64,000 nucleotides of DNA from Mycobacterium sp. (GTDB taxonomy: Bacteria; Actinomycetota; Actinomycetes; Mycobacteriales; Mycobacteriaceae). Positions 8,992 to 18,533 of this stretch are shown here, one piece after another. Each line of letters starts with the position of its first letter. Within the stretch, counting starts at the first letter, position 1. The notes below the pieces were generated by a model, which searched no databases, was not told the origin of the DNA, and saw only the letters and a list, made by a program, of their open reading frames with translations. The position numbers were made by a program, and so were the translations under genes. The stretch is from the NCBI RefSeq assembly GCF_029961025.1, contig NZ_JASBVP010000016.1, forward strand, positions 1-64,000, given 5' to 3'.

Positions 8992-9543
8992 GTGGCCGAT
9001 GAACGGTGGGCCCTGGACGCATCCGACGGGGAACTCCTTATCCGCACGGGAGTCACGGGCAGAGCTGCGCGGATGGGGCATCGGCTCACCATCGCGATGC
9101 GGCGATGGCAGATCACCGTGGTGTGGAAGGACGACAAACCCGCCAGTGCGAAGCTCACGGTCGAGGTGGATTCGTTTGAGGTGCTGCACGGAGAGGGTGG
9201 CGTCGGGGCCTTGTCGGCAGCGGAGAAGGCGCTGGTGCGGTCAAATGCATTGCGGGCGCTCGATGCCGGCCGTTTTCCCCGGATCTGCTTTGCCGCCGAA
9301 AGTATTCAAAAGACCGGCAGTGGGTATCGCCTGATCGGGAAGCTGCACATCCACGGCAGGACACGTGACCGCGAAATCGACCTGCAAACAGATGACCTCG
9401 GTGATTTGTGGAGAATATCCACCGGCGCGACCGTTCGCCAATCGGATTTCGGCGTCAAACCCTATTCACTGCTCATGGGCTCGGTGAAGGTAGCCGACGA
9501 GGTTACGGTGTCATTTTCCGCCACCCGGCCCAAAGCGGCCTGA
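8992..9543 (+). CDS. YceI-family protein (Rv1890c-like)
   Basis: The 183-residue protein starts at GTG 8992; the frame is open further upstream into the alcohol dehydrogenase remnant, but homologous sequence begins here. It has YceI-like features: WALDASDGELLIRTGV at the start, a central segment of alternating beta-strand residues, and the late block VRQSDFGVKPYSLLMGSVKVADEV. YceI proteins form lipocalin-like barrels that bind isoprenoid-type lipids. No signal peptide is visible, so a cytoplasmic location is expected. In M. tuberculosis a homologue lies near fbpB, as here. It lies 18 bp upstream of the F420-type oxidoreductase and probably shares its transcript. Confidence 0.75.
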   Translation: MADERWALDASDGELLIRTGVTGRAARMGHRLTIAMRRWQITVVWKDDKPASAKLTVEVDSFEVLHGEGGVGALSAAEKALVRSNALRALDAGRFPRICFAAESIQKTGSGYRLIGKLHIHGRTRDREIDLQTDDLGDLWRISTGATVRQSDFGVKPYSLLMGSVKVADEVTVSFSATRPKAA

Positions 9544-9561
9544 GTTAACGCAGGAGACAAG

Positions 9562-10434
9562 ATGCGAGTGGGAGTAGTGTTCCCGCAAACCGAGATCGGC
9601 GCCGACGCGGGCGCCGTGCGCGCCTACGCCGAGCACGTCGAAGGGCTGGGCTTCACGCACTTACTGGCCTACGACCACGTCGTCGGCGCCGATCCCGCGG
9701 TCCATGTCGGCTGGGACGGGCCTTATGACATCCGCAGCACCTTCCACGAGCCATTGGTATTGTTCGGCTATCTGGCAGCCATGACCAGATCCTTGGAATT
9801 GGCAAGCGCTGTCGTGATTCTGCCTCAGCGGCAAGCGGTTCTGGTCGCGAAACAGGCCGCCGAGGTGGACCTGCTCAGCGGCGGCCGGCTGCGCCTCGGC
9901 GTTGGGATCGGGTGGAACGCTGTGGAATATGAAGCGTTAGGCGAAGATTTCTCCACCCGTGGCAAGCGCTGCGAAGAGCAAGTTGACCTCATGCGCAGGT
10001 TATGGACAGAAGAAACGGTCACCTATCGCGGCACGTTTCACCGCGTGACCGGGGCCGGACTGGCGCCACTGCCGCTGCAGCGACCGATTCCGGTGTGGTT
10101 CGGGGGTTCTTCCCCCCGCGCTTACCAGCGCATCGGCCGCCTGGCCGACGGTTGGTTTCCCATGGTGGGTCCCGGCCCGCGGCTCGATGAAGCACTCCGG
10201 CTGATCCGCCGCGCGGCAGCGGAGGCCGGCCGAGACCCCGCCGGTATCGCCATGGAGGGCCGAGTGTCCTGGCGACGCAATGCGGGAGAGCTCGCGGATG
10301 CGCTGCGCACGTGGGCCGATGCCGGCGCGTCTCACGTGGCGATCAACACCATGGGCGCCGGTCTGGAGTCAGTCGACGACCACATCGCCGCCCTGACCAC
10401 CGCGGCCGACGTCGCCAGGACATTCACCGGGTGA
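9562..10434 (+). CDS. LLM-class F420-dependent oxidoreductase (TIGR03619-type)
   Basis: This 290-residue protein is of the luciferase-like monooxygenase superfamily. Visible features are the opening RVGVVFPQTEIG, HLLAYDHVVG, the SGGRLRLGVGIGWNAVEYEA block that is diagnostic of the family, and PVWFGGSSPRAYQR. Mycobacterial members of this clade usually bind the deazaflavin F420 rather than FMN. Substrate is unknown. A ribosome site (AGGAGAC) sits just before the ATG, and the gene follows the YceI gene by 18 bp. Confidence 0.85.
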   Translation: MRVGVVFPQTEIGADAGAVRAYAEHVEGLGFTHLLAYDHVVGADPAVHVGWDGPYDIRSTFHEPLVLFGYLAAMTRSLELASAVVILPQRQAVLVAKQAAEVDLLSGGRLRLGVGIGWNAVEYEALGEDFSTRGKRCEEQVDLMRRLWTEETVTYRGTFHRVTGAGLAPLPLQRPIPVWFGGSSPRAYQRIGRLADGWFPMVGPGPRLDEALRLIRRAAAEAGRDPAGIAMEGRVSWRRNAGELADALRTWADAGASHVAINTMGAGLESVDDHIAALTTAADVARTFTG

Positions 10435-10523
10435 CCGAGGCCGCGCAGAGCGAATGTGACCGTGCGAAACCGAACACCGGCGGCTCGCGGATCGAGCCGA
10501 AAACACACCCCAGGAGCACAGCT

Positions 10524-11213
10524 ATGCGACCTCAAAGCTATCCGGTCCGGGTCCGGGGAGACCTCGATCCCCAGTTGTCACGCTGGCAATGGCTGATCAA
10601 ATGGATTCTGGCCGTCCCGCATTACGTTATTTTGATATTTCTGCATCTCGGGGTGCTGGTGGTCACCATTGTTGCGTTCTTCGCAATCCTGATCACCGGC
10701 AAATATCCCCGTCCGCTGTTCGATTTCCGCCTCGGTGTTCTGCGATGGCGCTGGCGGGTGAGCTTTTACGCGTTGTCGGCGTTGGGCACCGACAAATATC
10801 CGCCGTTCAGCCTGCGGACCAAAGCCGACTACCCGGCCGACCTGGAGGTCGATTACCCCGAACGTTTGAACCGGGGCCTGGTTCTGATCAAGTGGTGGCT
10901 GCTGGCGGTTCCGCATTACCTGATACTCCTCGTCTTCTTCACCGCCGGATGGCACGTTCTCACCGTCAACCCGAACGAATTCGTCGCCTACCTCTTGCCC
11001 CCCTTAGTGGAGATCCTGCTGGTCATCGCGATGGTGGGCCTGCTTTTCACCGGGCGCTACCCCAAGGGGTTATTTGAGTTCGTGCTCGGCATCAACCGGT
11101 GGGCCATCCGGGTAGTCGCCTACGCGACGCTGATGCGCGACGAGTACCCGCCGTTTCGTCTCGACCTGGGACCACGCGAGTCAATGTCCGTGGCGACACC
11201 CGCATCTTCCTGA
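10524..11213 (+). CDS. DUF4389 integral membrane protein with an internal duplication
   Basis: The protein has 229 residues and belongs to the DUF4389 family. The sequence is two related halves: each has a KW(I/W)LAVPHY(V/L)IL helix, a second hydrophobic helix, a GRYPKGLFEF-like loop (TGKYPRPLFDF in the first half) and an RW..RV..Y.. segment ending in a YPPF motif. Two copies of a two-helix unit therefore give about four membrane spans. Function is unknown. The ATG at 10524 follows CAGGAGCAC and begins the conserved YPVRV segment; the frame is open far upstream but that part is not conserved. It sits between the F420-type oxidoreductase and fbpB on the same strand. Confidence 0.85.
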   Translation: MRPQSYPVRVRGDLDPQLSRWQWLIKWILAVPHYVILIFLHLGVLVVTIVAFFAILITGKYPRPLFDFRLGVLRWRWRVSFYALSALGTDKYPPFSLRTKADYPADLEVDYPERLNRGLVLIKWWLLAVPHYLILLVFFTAGWHVLTVNPNEFVAYLLPPLVEILLVIAMVGLLFTGRYPKGLFEFVLGINRWAIRVVAYATLMRDEYPPFRLDLGPRESMSVATPASS

Positions 11214-11275
11214 GACGCTTGCTGTCTCATTGGGCAATATCGGCTGCACGGTAGTGTTCGAACCGCGAACGATGA

Positions 11276-12475
<1,200 letters not shown>

Positions 12476-12706
12476 TCAAGGCTGGGCCGACGAAGCACGC
12501 CCGCCGGGGCCGATGGATCGGTTTCCGACCCATGACCCAATTGCGGTAGCGGCGGCCGGGATGTGGCCTTGCTGATGGCCGCCGATGCCGGGCCGGGGCG
12601 GGTGGCTGCTCGGCCCGGAATTGATCCGGAGTCGCTCACCGCGGTCCCTTTCCCAACCGCTGCTCGACGAGCACAATCGGTAGAGAAGTGACGGAAAGGA
12701 GGGGCG

Positions 12707-12973
12707 ATGAAGGCCCATGTTGGCGATTGGCTGGTGATCAAGGGTACGACGGTTGAACGTCCGGAGCAGCGCGGAGTGATCACCGAGGTGCGGTCGGCCG
12801 ACGGATCGCCACCCTATGTAGTGCGGTGGGCCTCCAGCGGCCACGAAACAACGGTGTTTCCCGGACCGGATGCGCTCGTCCTCACCCCCGCCGAGTTGGA
12901 GGAATTCGACCAGCGGGCGCGGTCTCGGGTAGGCGCCGAGCACGCCACCGCTCAGCACAGCCACAGCGGATAG
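12707..12973 (+). CDS. DUF1918 protein
   Basis: The 88-residue protein is of the DUF1918 family, with the opening MKAHVGDWLVIKG and central PPYVVRWASSGHETTVFPGPD (given here in parts: VVRW, SSGHET, PGPDA). These small SH3-like beta-barrel proteins are widespread in actinobacteria and have no established function. An AAAGGAGG ribosome site lies six bases before the ATG. The C-terminus is polar with several His residues. The gene ends next to a strong hairpin shared with the convergent downstream gene. Confidence 0.85.
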   Translation: MKAHVGDWLVIKGTTVERPEQRGVITEVRSADGSPPYVVRWASSGHETTVFPGPDALVLTPAELEEFDQRARSRVGAEHATAQHSHSG

Positions 12974-12987
12974 CGGTGCCCGCTCCC

Positions 12988-13021
12988 CGGTGGGTCCGCG
13001 GCTAAGCCGCGAAGCCCACCG
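12988..13021. terminator. Strong hairpin between convergent genes, probable bidirectional terminator
   Basis: CGGTGGG at 12988-12994 pairs with CCCACCG at 13015-13021, and the inner CGCGGC pairs with GCCGCG around a TAA loop. No U-tract follows, as is usual in mycobacteria. It lies between the 3' ends of the DUF1918 gene and the membrane-protein gene. Confidence 0.6.
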
Positions 13022-13034
13022 GACCGGACCCACC

Positions 13035-13655
13035 TTAGCTGTGATAGAGCCGCTCGGTGATGTCGACCCAGCCGGTGGTGTCGTTGCGGTGGTTGCCGGT
13101 GTTCCGGCACTGACCGTAGAGGCGGATAATCCCCACGGTGGCGTCGTCGCTGCTGCGATAGAGGATGGCGGTGACACCGTCTTTGTACAGGGTGCCACCG
13201 AGCGGTTGCCGGGTGGGCGGACGACCCTCGCGCCAGCCGTGCGCAAGCATCGTCGCCATCACGTTTCGGAAGAAGGTGTCGTCGCTGGTCCCCGTGGGCA
13301 GCCGGAAGTTCAGGTAGACGGCGCCCTGATATGGAGGGTCGTCGCGGTTCTTGCACGACATCAACAGATAACCGGCCGTCGGCGTCTGCAGCCGGGCGAA
13401 GGCGACTATCTCCCTGGCCGGCTCGACAACTTGAGCCTCGCTAGCGGCGTCACTCACCGGGTTGGCGGGGTGGTCGAGAAAGTCCGTCGGCGACGAATGC
13501 AGTCGGCCGATCGAGACCACCGCTCCCCCCAACGCCAGCGACACCAGAAGCGCGGCGGCGGTGACCACCCGGATCCCGGGCGAGCGCAGCGCTGCCCCGT
13601 GGTGGTGGCGGTTCGCCACGGGTTCACGCAGCACCGACATCAGCGTCCCACGCAT
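13035..13655 (-). CDS. Conserved membrane-anchored exported protein, unknown function
   Basis: The 206-residue protein has one hydrophobic segment at about residues 28-48 (RVVTAAALLVSLALGGAV) after a short positive N-terminus. This fits a single-pass anchor with the remaining 150 residues outside the cell. The outer part contains two cysteines (LLMSCKNRDD, YGQCRNTG) and a compact alpha/beta-like sequence with AHGWREG and TAILYRSS. Mycobacteria have many such small membrane-anchored proteins of unknown role; I do not recognise a named family. ATG 13655 gives the full frame; an in-frame ATG at 13640 is an alternative. Confidence 0.7.
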   Translation of the reverse strand: MRGTLMSVLREPVANRHHHGAALRSPGIRVVTAAALLVSLALGGAVVSIGRLHSSPTDFLDHPANPVSDAASEAQVVEPAREIVAFARLQTPTAGYLLMSCKNRDDPPYQGAVYLNFRLPTGTSDDTFFRNVMATMLAHGWREGRPPTRQPLGGTLYKDGVTAILYRSSDDATVGIIRLYGQCRNTGNHRNDTTGWVDITERLYHS

Positions 13656-13765
13656 GCCGACCTCACAGTCGACTCCAGGCTAACTCTGGATCCTGGCCGG
13701 CGGAATCTCGCCCGACATGGGCCCGGCTGTCGACTCAGCGGTCCCGGCATTGGGGCTAGCCGGGG

Positions 13766-14278
13766 CTAGCCGCCCAAAGCCGCGATGAGTTCCCGGATGC
13801 GGGCTGCCTCGTCTGCAGTCGGGATTTCGTCAGCCTCGATGGCGTCGAGCAAATCCGCCGGCAGACCGGCGCCGTTGGCGGTTTCCTGGGCGGACAGCTT
13901 GGCGCGCCGGCGCGCGACATAGAGTTGCTGGCCCAGGGTGGCCCCGGGCGCCGAGGCCGCCATGCTCATCAGATCGTCATAGCGAGTTCGAACCCCGCTG
14001 AGCGCCACGATAACCGACGGCGTTGCTCTTTCCCGCGACGCCGCGCGTGTCAACGCGGCTTGAAGCTTGCGCAGTCCGGACAAGATGACAGCAGCGCGTC
14101 CGGAAAACTCCGGATCACTGACGTCCGGCAAGGTGTCGATCGCGGCGGTAAACATCTGCATAGCGGCGTCGACCAAGCTGACTATGACCGGTGCCTCGCC
14201 GTCATCCACGGTTCGGTCGGCGGTGAACCGTTCGGCGTCGTGCGCGGTGTCATTGATCTGCGTGTCGATGGCGATCAC
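13766..14278 (-). CDS. Conserved protein with C-terminal helix-turn-helix (XRE-like)
   Basis: The protein has 170 residues from a GTG start. The first 100 are mainly helical, without cysteines. The C-terminal 60 (LGQQLYVARRRAKLSAQET, then GLPADLLDAIEADE) read as a degenerate XRE-type helix-turn-helix: a helix, the turn around SAQETANGAG, and a recognition-like helix. It may therefore be a DNA-binding regulator, although part of the domain is untypical. Function and targets are not visible. It is divergent from the DUF6188 gene, and the 128 bp between them must contain both promoters. Confidence 0.65.
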   Translation of the reverse strand: MIAIDTQINDTAHDAERFTADRTVDDGEAPVIVSLVDAAMQMFTAAIDTLPDVSDPEFSGRAAVILSGLRKLQAALTRAASRERATPSVIVALSGVRTRYDDLMSMAASAPGATLGQQLYVARRRAKLSAQETANGAGLPADLLDAIEADEIPTADEAARIRELIAALGG

Positions 14279-14406
14279 TCCGTCTTGATCGTGGTACCGG
14301 ACGTCGAAACGCTAACCCCTATCGACCGTCCGTACAAGGGTGCACCAGCCGCCGCGGGCCACGCCCGCTCTTGTGCACATGACTTATTGCAGTCACAGTT
14401 AAAGAC

Positions 14407-14850
14407 ATGGCTGAACAGACGGTAAAGCGGTGGCTTGAGGGCTGCACGGTCCAGCGAATCATGTTTCGTGACGGCCTGGTCCTGTACTTCGACGACTACA
14501 ACGAGTTGGTCATCTCGGTGCCGCTGCGCCTCACCTTGCCCGCGACCGACACGTCACCCGTCGAAGTGGTGACGATCGACCCCAGGGACGTCGCCGTGGA
14601 GGAGCGCCCCCTCTTCGACTTCGCCGGGACGACGTGCACCAGCGTGGTCTGGTATGACAGTGGCGATCTGCATCTGGAGTTCTCCGACGGACACCGGATC
14701 GACGTGCCCCCGGACCGCCGGGTCACCGCGTGGGAACTCTACGGCAAGTACCACGGCTACGCCGCCTGCCTGCCCCGCGGCACGGTGCGTGTGGTGCGGC
14801 ACGACCTACCGGACGGCGAAAACGGCCCGGCAAGTGAGTTCGCCGACTAG
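14407..14850 (+). CDS. DUF6188-like conserved hypothetical protein
   Basis: The protein has 147 residues and resembles actinobacterial DUF6188 proteins: WLEGCTVQRIMF at the start, DLHLEFSDGHRIDVPP in the middle, then TAWELYGKYHGY near the end. This is a small all-beta fold of unknown function. It has no signal peptide or membrane segment, and no catalytic motif that I can name. It starts at ATG 14407 and converges with the amidohydrolase gene. Confidence 0.7.
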   Translation: MAEQTVKRWLEGCTVQRIMFRDGLVLYFDDYNELVISVPLRLTLPATDTSPVEVVTIDPRDVAVEERPLFDFAGTTCTSVVWYDSGDLHLEFSDGHRIDVPPDRRVTAWELYGKYHGYAACLPRGTVRVVRHDLPDGENGPASEFAD

Positions 14851-14855
14851 ACGAT

Positions 14856-14878
14856 CCGGGGTGCTGCTCCCGCCCCGG
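14856..14878. terminator. Short G+C-rich hairpin at a convergent junction
   Basis: CCGGGG (14856-14861) can pair with CCCCGG (14873-14878) just after the DUF6188 stop, and could act as a terminator. The stem is short and has no U-tract. Confidence 0.3.
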
Positions 14879-14932
14879 GCGGTGCACATGATCGCCTCCG
14901 CACGGGCCCGGCGGCCGAAGCGGTCTGATACG

Positions 14933-16069
14933 TCATTGCCCGGCCGTGTCAAGGCGATAGATGCGCGCCGCGTTGTCACGGGCGATGAGGTTCGCCACCC
15001 GGATGGCGTCGGCCTGGCTCCAGTCCCCGTTATCGACGAAGCCTCGCAGCACCCGATACAGGCCGTTGCGCCACAGCGTCGCGCCCAGGAAGTGCAGTTC
15101 GGCGGGCCCGAAGCCATCGGATGAGTACACGATCTTGCGGAAGGGCGCCAGCTCCAGCATTCTGGCGAGGAACGCCGGCCCGCGAGCCCCCAGATGGCTG
15201 AGGGACAGCCCGCCGTCAAGATAGACGTTGTTGAAAGCCTGAGCCAGATAGCCGGCCTCGCGTTCATAGGGGTAGCAGTGCAGCAACACGATCGGGGTGT
15301 TCCCCGACTTGCGCAGGAAATCCAGCAAGTACAGCGGATTGGCTTTGTGTAGGTCACAGTCGCGGTCGCCGAAGCCGACATGCAATTGCAGTGGCTTATC
15401 CAGCCGCAGCGCCTGATGTAAGCCGAAACGCAGCAGGACGCGATCCCGCAGCCGGACACCGCCCGCGTCACGCCACCGACCGGCGGCGTCGGCCACCTCG
15501 GACACCGACGGCTCGCTCAGATCACCCTCGAATCCCCCCCGATACGCCAGGACGGACTTGGTGGCCACGGCGGTGGCGGTGCGCCGGTGCAGGATCTCCG
15601 TGAACGCCGAGGCGTAGTCGCCCGGTGCCTGAGCGGCCTGCTCGGCTACCTGCTCGAGGCGAACCACCTCATGAACGCGGCACCCGGACAACTCACCGAG
15701 TTCGGCAACTCCGGCCACCCCGTCGATCCCGGTGTCCACCAGCCAGTCGGTGACACCCGCGCCGCGCAAAAACCGGCTGGCCAGCTCCGTCTCGGCGAGC
15801 TGGCAGCGGCGTTCCCAGTAGTCCTGGGGATCGGCATGCTTAGGCAATCCCAGGACCGGGGCACAGTGAGCCCGCACGGCGAAACCGAGTTGGGAGTCGA
15901 ATCCGGTGTCGAATTCGGCAAGCGGTTCGGTGTTGGCCTCATTCAGGGCGTTCTCAAAGCGCTTGCGGTCCCCGGACGTCAGCCAGCAGCCATGCGCATG
16001 CTGATCGATCAGCTGCACATCGGCGAGGTGATGCGCCAGGGCGGAGCCAGCCGGGCCGATAATGGTCAC
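14933..16069 (-). CDS. Amidohydrolase-family protein, Rv1879-like
   Basis: The 378-residue protein is of the TIM-barrel amidohydrolase superfamily (amidohydrolase_2). The metal-binding H-x-H reads QHAHG at about residues 23-27. Later pieces include LQLHVGFGD, VLLHCYPYEREAGYL and YSSDGFG with the conserved Asp. The GTG start overlaps the glnA3 stop by four bases (GTGA), so the two are translationally coupled. In M. tuberculosis Rv1879 follows glnA3 (Rv1878) in the same way. The pairing suggests hydrolysis of a gamma-glutamyl amide or related amine made by the GlnA3-type ligase, which is inference. Confidence 0.85.
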   Translation of the reverse strand: MTIIGPAGSALAHHLADVQLIDQHAHGCWLTSGDRKRFENALNEANTEPLAEFDTGFDSQLGFAVRAHCAPVLGLPKHADPQDYWERRCQLAETELASRFLRGAGVTDWLVDTGIDGVAGVAELGELSGCRVHEVVRLEQVAEQAAQAPGDYASAFTEILHRRTATAVATKSVLAYRGGFEGDLSEPSVSEVADAAGRWRDAGGVRLRDRVLLRFGLHQALRLDKPLQLHVGFGDRDCDLHKANPLYLLDFLRKSGNTPIVLLHCYPYEREAGYLAQAFNNVYLDGGLSLSHLGARGPAFLARMLELAPFRKIVYSSDGFGPAELHFLGATLWRNGLYRVLRGFVDNGDWSQADAIRVANLIARDNAARIYRLDTAGQ

Positions 16070-17418
16070 ACACTCCAGGCCATGCGAAACTTCTCAACCA
16101 GTTGTTCGGGACTGAGCTCGCCGTAGCGTTCGTGCTCCAAACGCCGGACCGCCACCAGAGCGTTCACCGCAGGATCACCTAAAATAGCCCGCATTACATG
16201 CGAATTATCCAGTGCGGCAATCATTTCAGTTTGATTATTTGTCAGTTGCACAATCTTGGCATGGTCGCGATCCCGATCGGAAAGCTCCGCCGGATCCACC
16301 GTCGTCTCCGGCGGCAGGCTAGCCTGGCGCTTAATTCCGTCCAGTGCCAGCCCGAGGATCGCAGCCGATGCGAAGTACGGATTGGCCGACGGATCGACTA
16401 CCTTCACCTCAACATTGCCGCCGTAAGGACTTCCGGGACCGCCACTGACGAATCGCAACGCGGCCTCGCGGTTTTCGGCCCCCCAGCACGCATAGGCTCC
16501 CGCCCAATTGCTGGGGCGCATCCGCAGGCCGGACACAATCGATCCGCATAAGATGCCCTGCGCTTCGGGCAAACCGGCAAGCACGCCCGCTATGGCGCTT
16601 TCGCCCGTCGATGTCATACCTCGTGCGCCTGTTCCTCCCGAGAACAGGGGCCCTTCCGAAGTGGTCAGCGAAAAGTGTTGATGGGCACCGGATCCGACAC
16701 TGTCGATAAAGGGCGCAGGTGACAGGCTGACGCGCAGCCCGTAACGGCGGGCAACACGGCCGATGATGATGCGGGTCAGCACCAGCTGGTCGGCGGCGGC
16801 AACCGGCGGTTGTGGTGTCAACGAAATCTCAAACTGGTTGGCGCCATACTCGGGATGAAACTGTTCGATCCCCAGACCCGCGACCGTGGCCGAGGCGGTG
16901 ACATCACGAACGAAGGCCTCGTGCTCGAGCATCCCGGCCAAACCGTACTGCGCCCACAGCGTCGACGGCAGCCGGCTGCCGTCGGGATTGACGAGGAGGA
17001 ACTCGATTTCATGCCCGACAACCGCATGCAGGCCGGCGTCGGCCAGCGCAGCCTCGATCCGGCCCAGGGTGCCGCGGCTGCACACCGGAAGCGGGGTGCC
17101 GTCTTGTTCGAAGAAAGAGCCCGGAGCCCAGGCTAATCCGTCACCGATGATCCGCAGTGCGGACAGATCGATGCGGACGCGGTAATCGCCGACGACACCG
17201 ATGTCGTCGGCGAAGGCGATGCCGCTTTGGTCGATGGCGAACGCATTCCAGACAGGACTGACACCCAACCCGGGGTAGGCAAATGTGTTGGTCCGGCGTA
17301 TCGGCACGGCCTTGGCTTGCGTGAGTCCCGCGGGATTGACGACTGTGCCGATGACGACGTCGACCCCCTCGGCCTCCAATTGAGCGATCGCTGCGGCGGC
17401 CAGCGGCGCGACGGTCAT
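16066..17418 (-). CDS. glnA3: GlnA3, glutamine-synthetase-like gamma-glutamyl ligase
   Basis: The protein has 450 residues with glutamine synthetase folds: the beta-grasp N-terminus, then the catalytic domain with VGHEIEFLLV, GSGAHQHFSL (ATP/glutamate site His) and RPSNWAGAYACWGAENREA carrying arginines of the glutamate site. It corresponds to M. tuberculosis GlnA3 (Rv1878). GlnA3-type enzymes generally do not make glutamine; actinobacterial members have been shown to gamma-glutamylate polyamines. It lacks the conserved adenylylation tail of GlnA1, which fits a specialised role. The operon partner is the overlapping amidohydrolase. Confidence 0.9.
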   Translation of the reverse strand: MTVAPLAAAAIAQLEAEGVDVVIGTVVNPAGLTQAKAVPIRRTNTFAYPGLGVSPVWNAFAIDQSGIAFADDIGVVGDYRVRIDLSALRIIGDGLAWAPGSFFEQDGTPLPVCSRGTLGRIEAALADAGLHAVVGHEIEFLLVNPDGSRLPSTLWAQYGLAGMLEHEAFVRDVTASATVAGLGIEQFHPEYGANQFEISLTPQPPVAAADQLVLTRIIIGRVARRYGLRVSLSPAPFIDSVGSGAHQHFSLTTSEGPLFSGGTGARGMTSTGESAIAGVLAGLPEAQGILCGSIVSGLRMRPSNWAGAYACWGAENREAALRFVSGGPGSPYGGNVEVKVVDPSANPYFASAAILGLALDGIKRQASLPPETTVDPAELSDRDRDHAKIVQLTNNQTEMIAALDNSHVMRAILGDPAVNALVAVRRLEHERYGELSPEQLVEKFRMAWSV

Positions 17419-17485
17419 GGCACCATTGTGCAGGGCAGGTGGTGTTGCGACGCGGATGTCGCGTTACCGCTCTGGCCGGCCGGGC

Positions 17486-17968
17486 TCAGGTCGTCGGCGG
17501 CCGGGCTACACACTGGGCCGCATAGAGCTGCTCGCCCAGTTTGTCCATCAATTCCAGCTGGGTTTGCAGGTAATCGATGTGGCCTTCCTCGTCGGCGACG
17601 ATCTTTTCCAAAAGCTGTGCGCTGGTGCTGTCTTGTCTTTCCCGGCACAGGATGATCCCCGGTTTCAGGCGGTTCATCACGTCGAATTCGATCGCGAGAT
17701 CGCTCTCGAATTGTTCGCGCAGCGTTTGGCCGACGCGCAGCGACCCGAGGCGCTGATAATTCGGCAAGCCATCGAGCAAGAGTATCCGGTCGGTGACCAT
17801 TTCGGCGTGCCGCATCTCGTCGAAAGCCTCCGCGCGGGTGCGCGCCGCCAGCTCGGTAAAACCCCAGTTCTCCTGCATCTTGGAGTGCAAAAAGTATTGG
17901 TTGATGGCGGTCAGCTCACTGGTCAATTGCTCGTTGAGCAGGCGTAGCACATCCGGGTCGCCTTGCAT
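17486..17968 (-). CDS. bfrA: Bacterioferritin BfrA
   Basis: The 160-residue heme-containing ferritin stores iron as a 24-mer. It starts MQGDPDVLRLL as in M. tuberculosis Rv1876; an in-frame GTG two codons upstream (17974) is possible. Met52, the heme ligand between subunits, is present in FDEMRHAE. Ferroxidase ligands are visible as E18 in SELTAIN, E51, H54 and the later VADEEGHIDYL. The C-terminus ends CVARPPTT. It is transcribed divergently from bfd with an IdeR-like box on the bfd side, so iron repletion should affect this locus. Confidence 0.97.
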   Translation of the reverse strand: MQGDPDVLRLLNEQLTSELTAINQYFLHSKMQENWGFTELAARTRAEAFDEMRHAEMVTDRILLLDGLPNYQRLGSLRVGQTLREQFESDLAIEFDVMNRLKPGIILCRERQDSTSAQLLEKIVADEEGHIDYLQTQLELMDKLGEQLYAAQCVARPPTT

Positions 17969-18301
17969 GGTCACTCCTTCGGTGATTGAAGCTGTCGAGC
18001 GTGTAACGCGATGCTAGCCAGCCACGTGCGGCCCGATCGCGAGAACCGCCCAGCCTGCCGAGTTCAATCTAGACCGGCTGCTAAACCGGCTGGGGCACCG
18101 ACCGGGTATCGGCCGCCGGAAAGCCGAACGGGCCCGACAAGGCGACGACGATGGGCGCGCCGCCCGACCCGGGCGCGGGGTAGCGCGACGGCGGGCCACC
18201 CACCTCGGAGGTACTTAGGTTAGACTGCTCTAAGAGACTCGCTCAGACACTCCCGATGGTGTGGCTGTGGTGGGCGCTACGGAAGCGAGCCTAGAGGGAC
18301 G
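17969..18301. other. Divergent bfrA-bfd control region
   Basis: These 333 bases contain no gene with family resemblance. They must hold the promoters of bfrA (minus) and bfd (plus). The recognisable element is the IdeR-like box listed separately, 75 bp before the bfd start. I found no second box close to bfrA. Confidence 0.6.
18215..18233 (+). promoter_or_regulatory. IdeR-like iron box upstream of bfd
   Basis: The 19-mer TTAGGTTAGACTGCTCTAA matches the mycobacterial IdeR consensus TTAGGTTAGGCTAACCTAA at 15 of 19 positions, with a perfect left half. IdeR with bound iron is known to activate storage genes (bfrA/bfd) and repress uptake genes. The position fits control of bfd, possibly also of bfrA about 250 bp away. 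Confidence 0.75.
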
Positions 18302-18307
18302 GTGCTG

Positions 18308-18514
18308 ATGTACGTGTGTCTGTGTGTCGGCGCGACGACTCAGACGGTGTCGGAGATCGTCGCTCGCGGCGCATCGACATCCAAAGAGATCGCCGAGGCG
18401 TGCGGTGCCGGCGCCGACTGCGGGCGGTGCCGGCGTACCCTGCGGGCAATCATCGCCGCCGGTGCGCCGCCGCACGCGGGCCGTCACGCCGAGTCACGGT
18501 GCGCGCCAGCGTGA
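18308..18514 (+). CDS. bfd: Bacterioferritin-associated ferredoxin, [2Fe-2S]
   Basis: The protein has 68 residues. The BFD-like [2Fe-2S] fold is shown by CLC at residues 4-6 and CGAGADCGRC at about 37-46, giving the four cluster cysteines in C-x-C and C-x2-C arrangement. Bfd reduces the ferritin mineral and releases iron from bacterioferritin. The ATG at 18308 (MYVCLC) is chosen by family; an in-frame GTG at 18302 is possible. It is divergent from bfrA, with an IdeR-like box upstream. The last 15 residues, rich in Ala, His and Arg, extend past the usual end. Confidence 0.9.
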   Translation: MYVCLCVGATTQTVSEIVARGASTSKEIAEACGAGADCGRCRRTLRAIIAAGAPPHAGRHAESRCAPA

Positions 18515-18533
18515 GGGTCCGTCGAACTTGCAC

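Noticed and set aside
7805..9334. Continuous 509-codon plus-strand frame
   Set aside because: Only its middle part is homologous to alcohol dehydrogenase; the ends run across the neighbouring genes' other frames. It is explained by the broken gene at 8079-8942.
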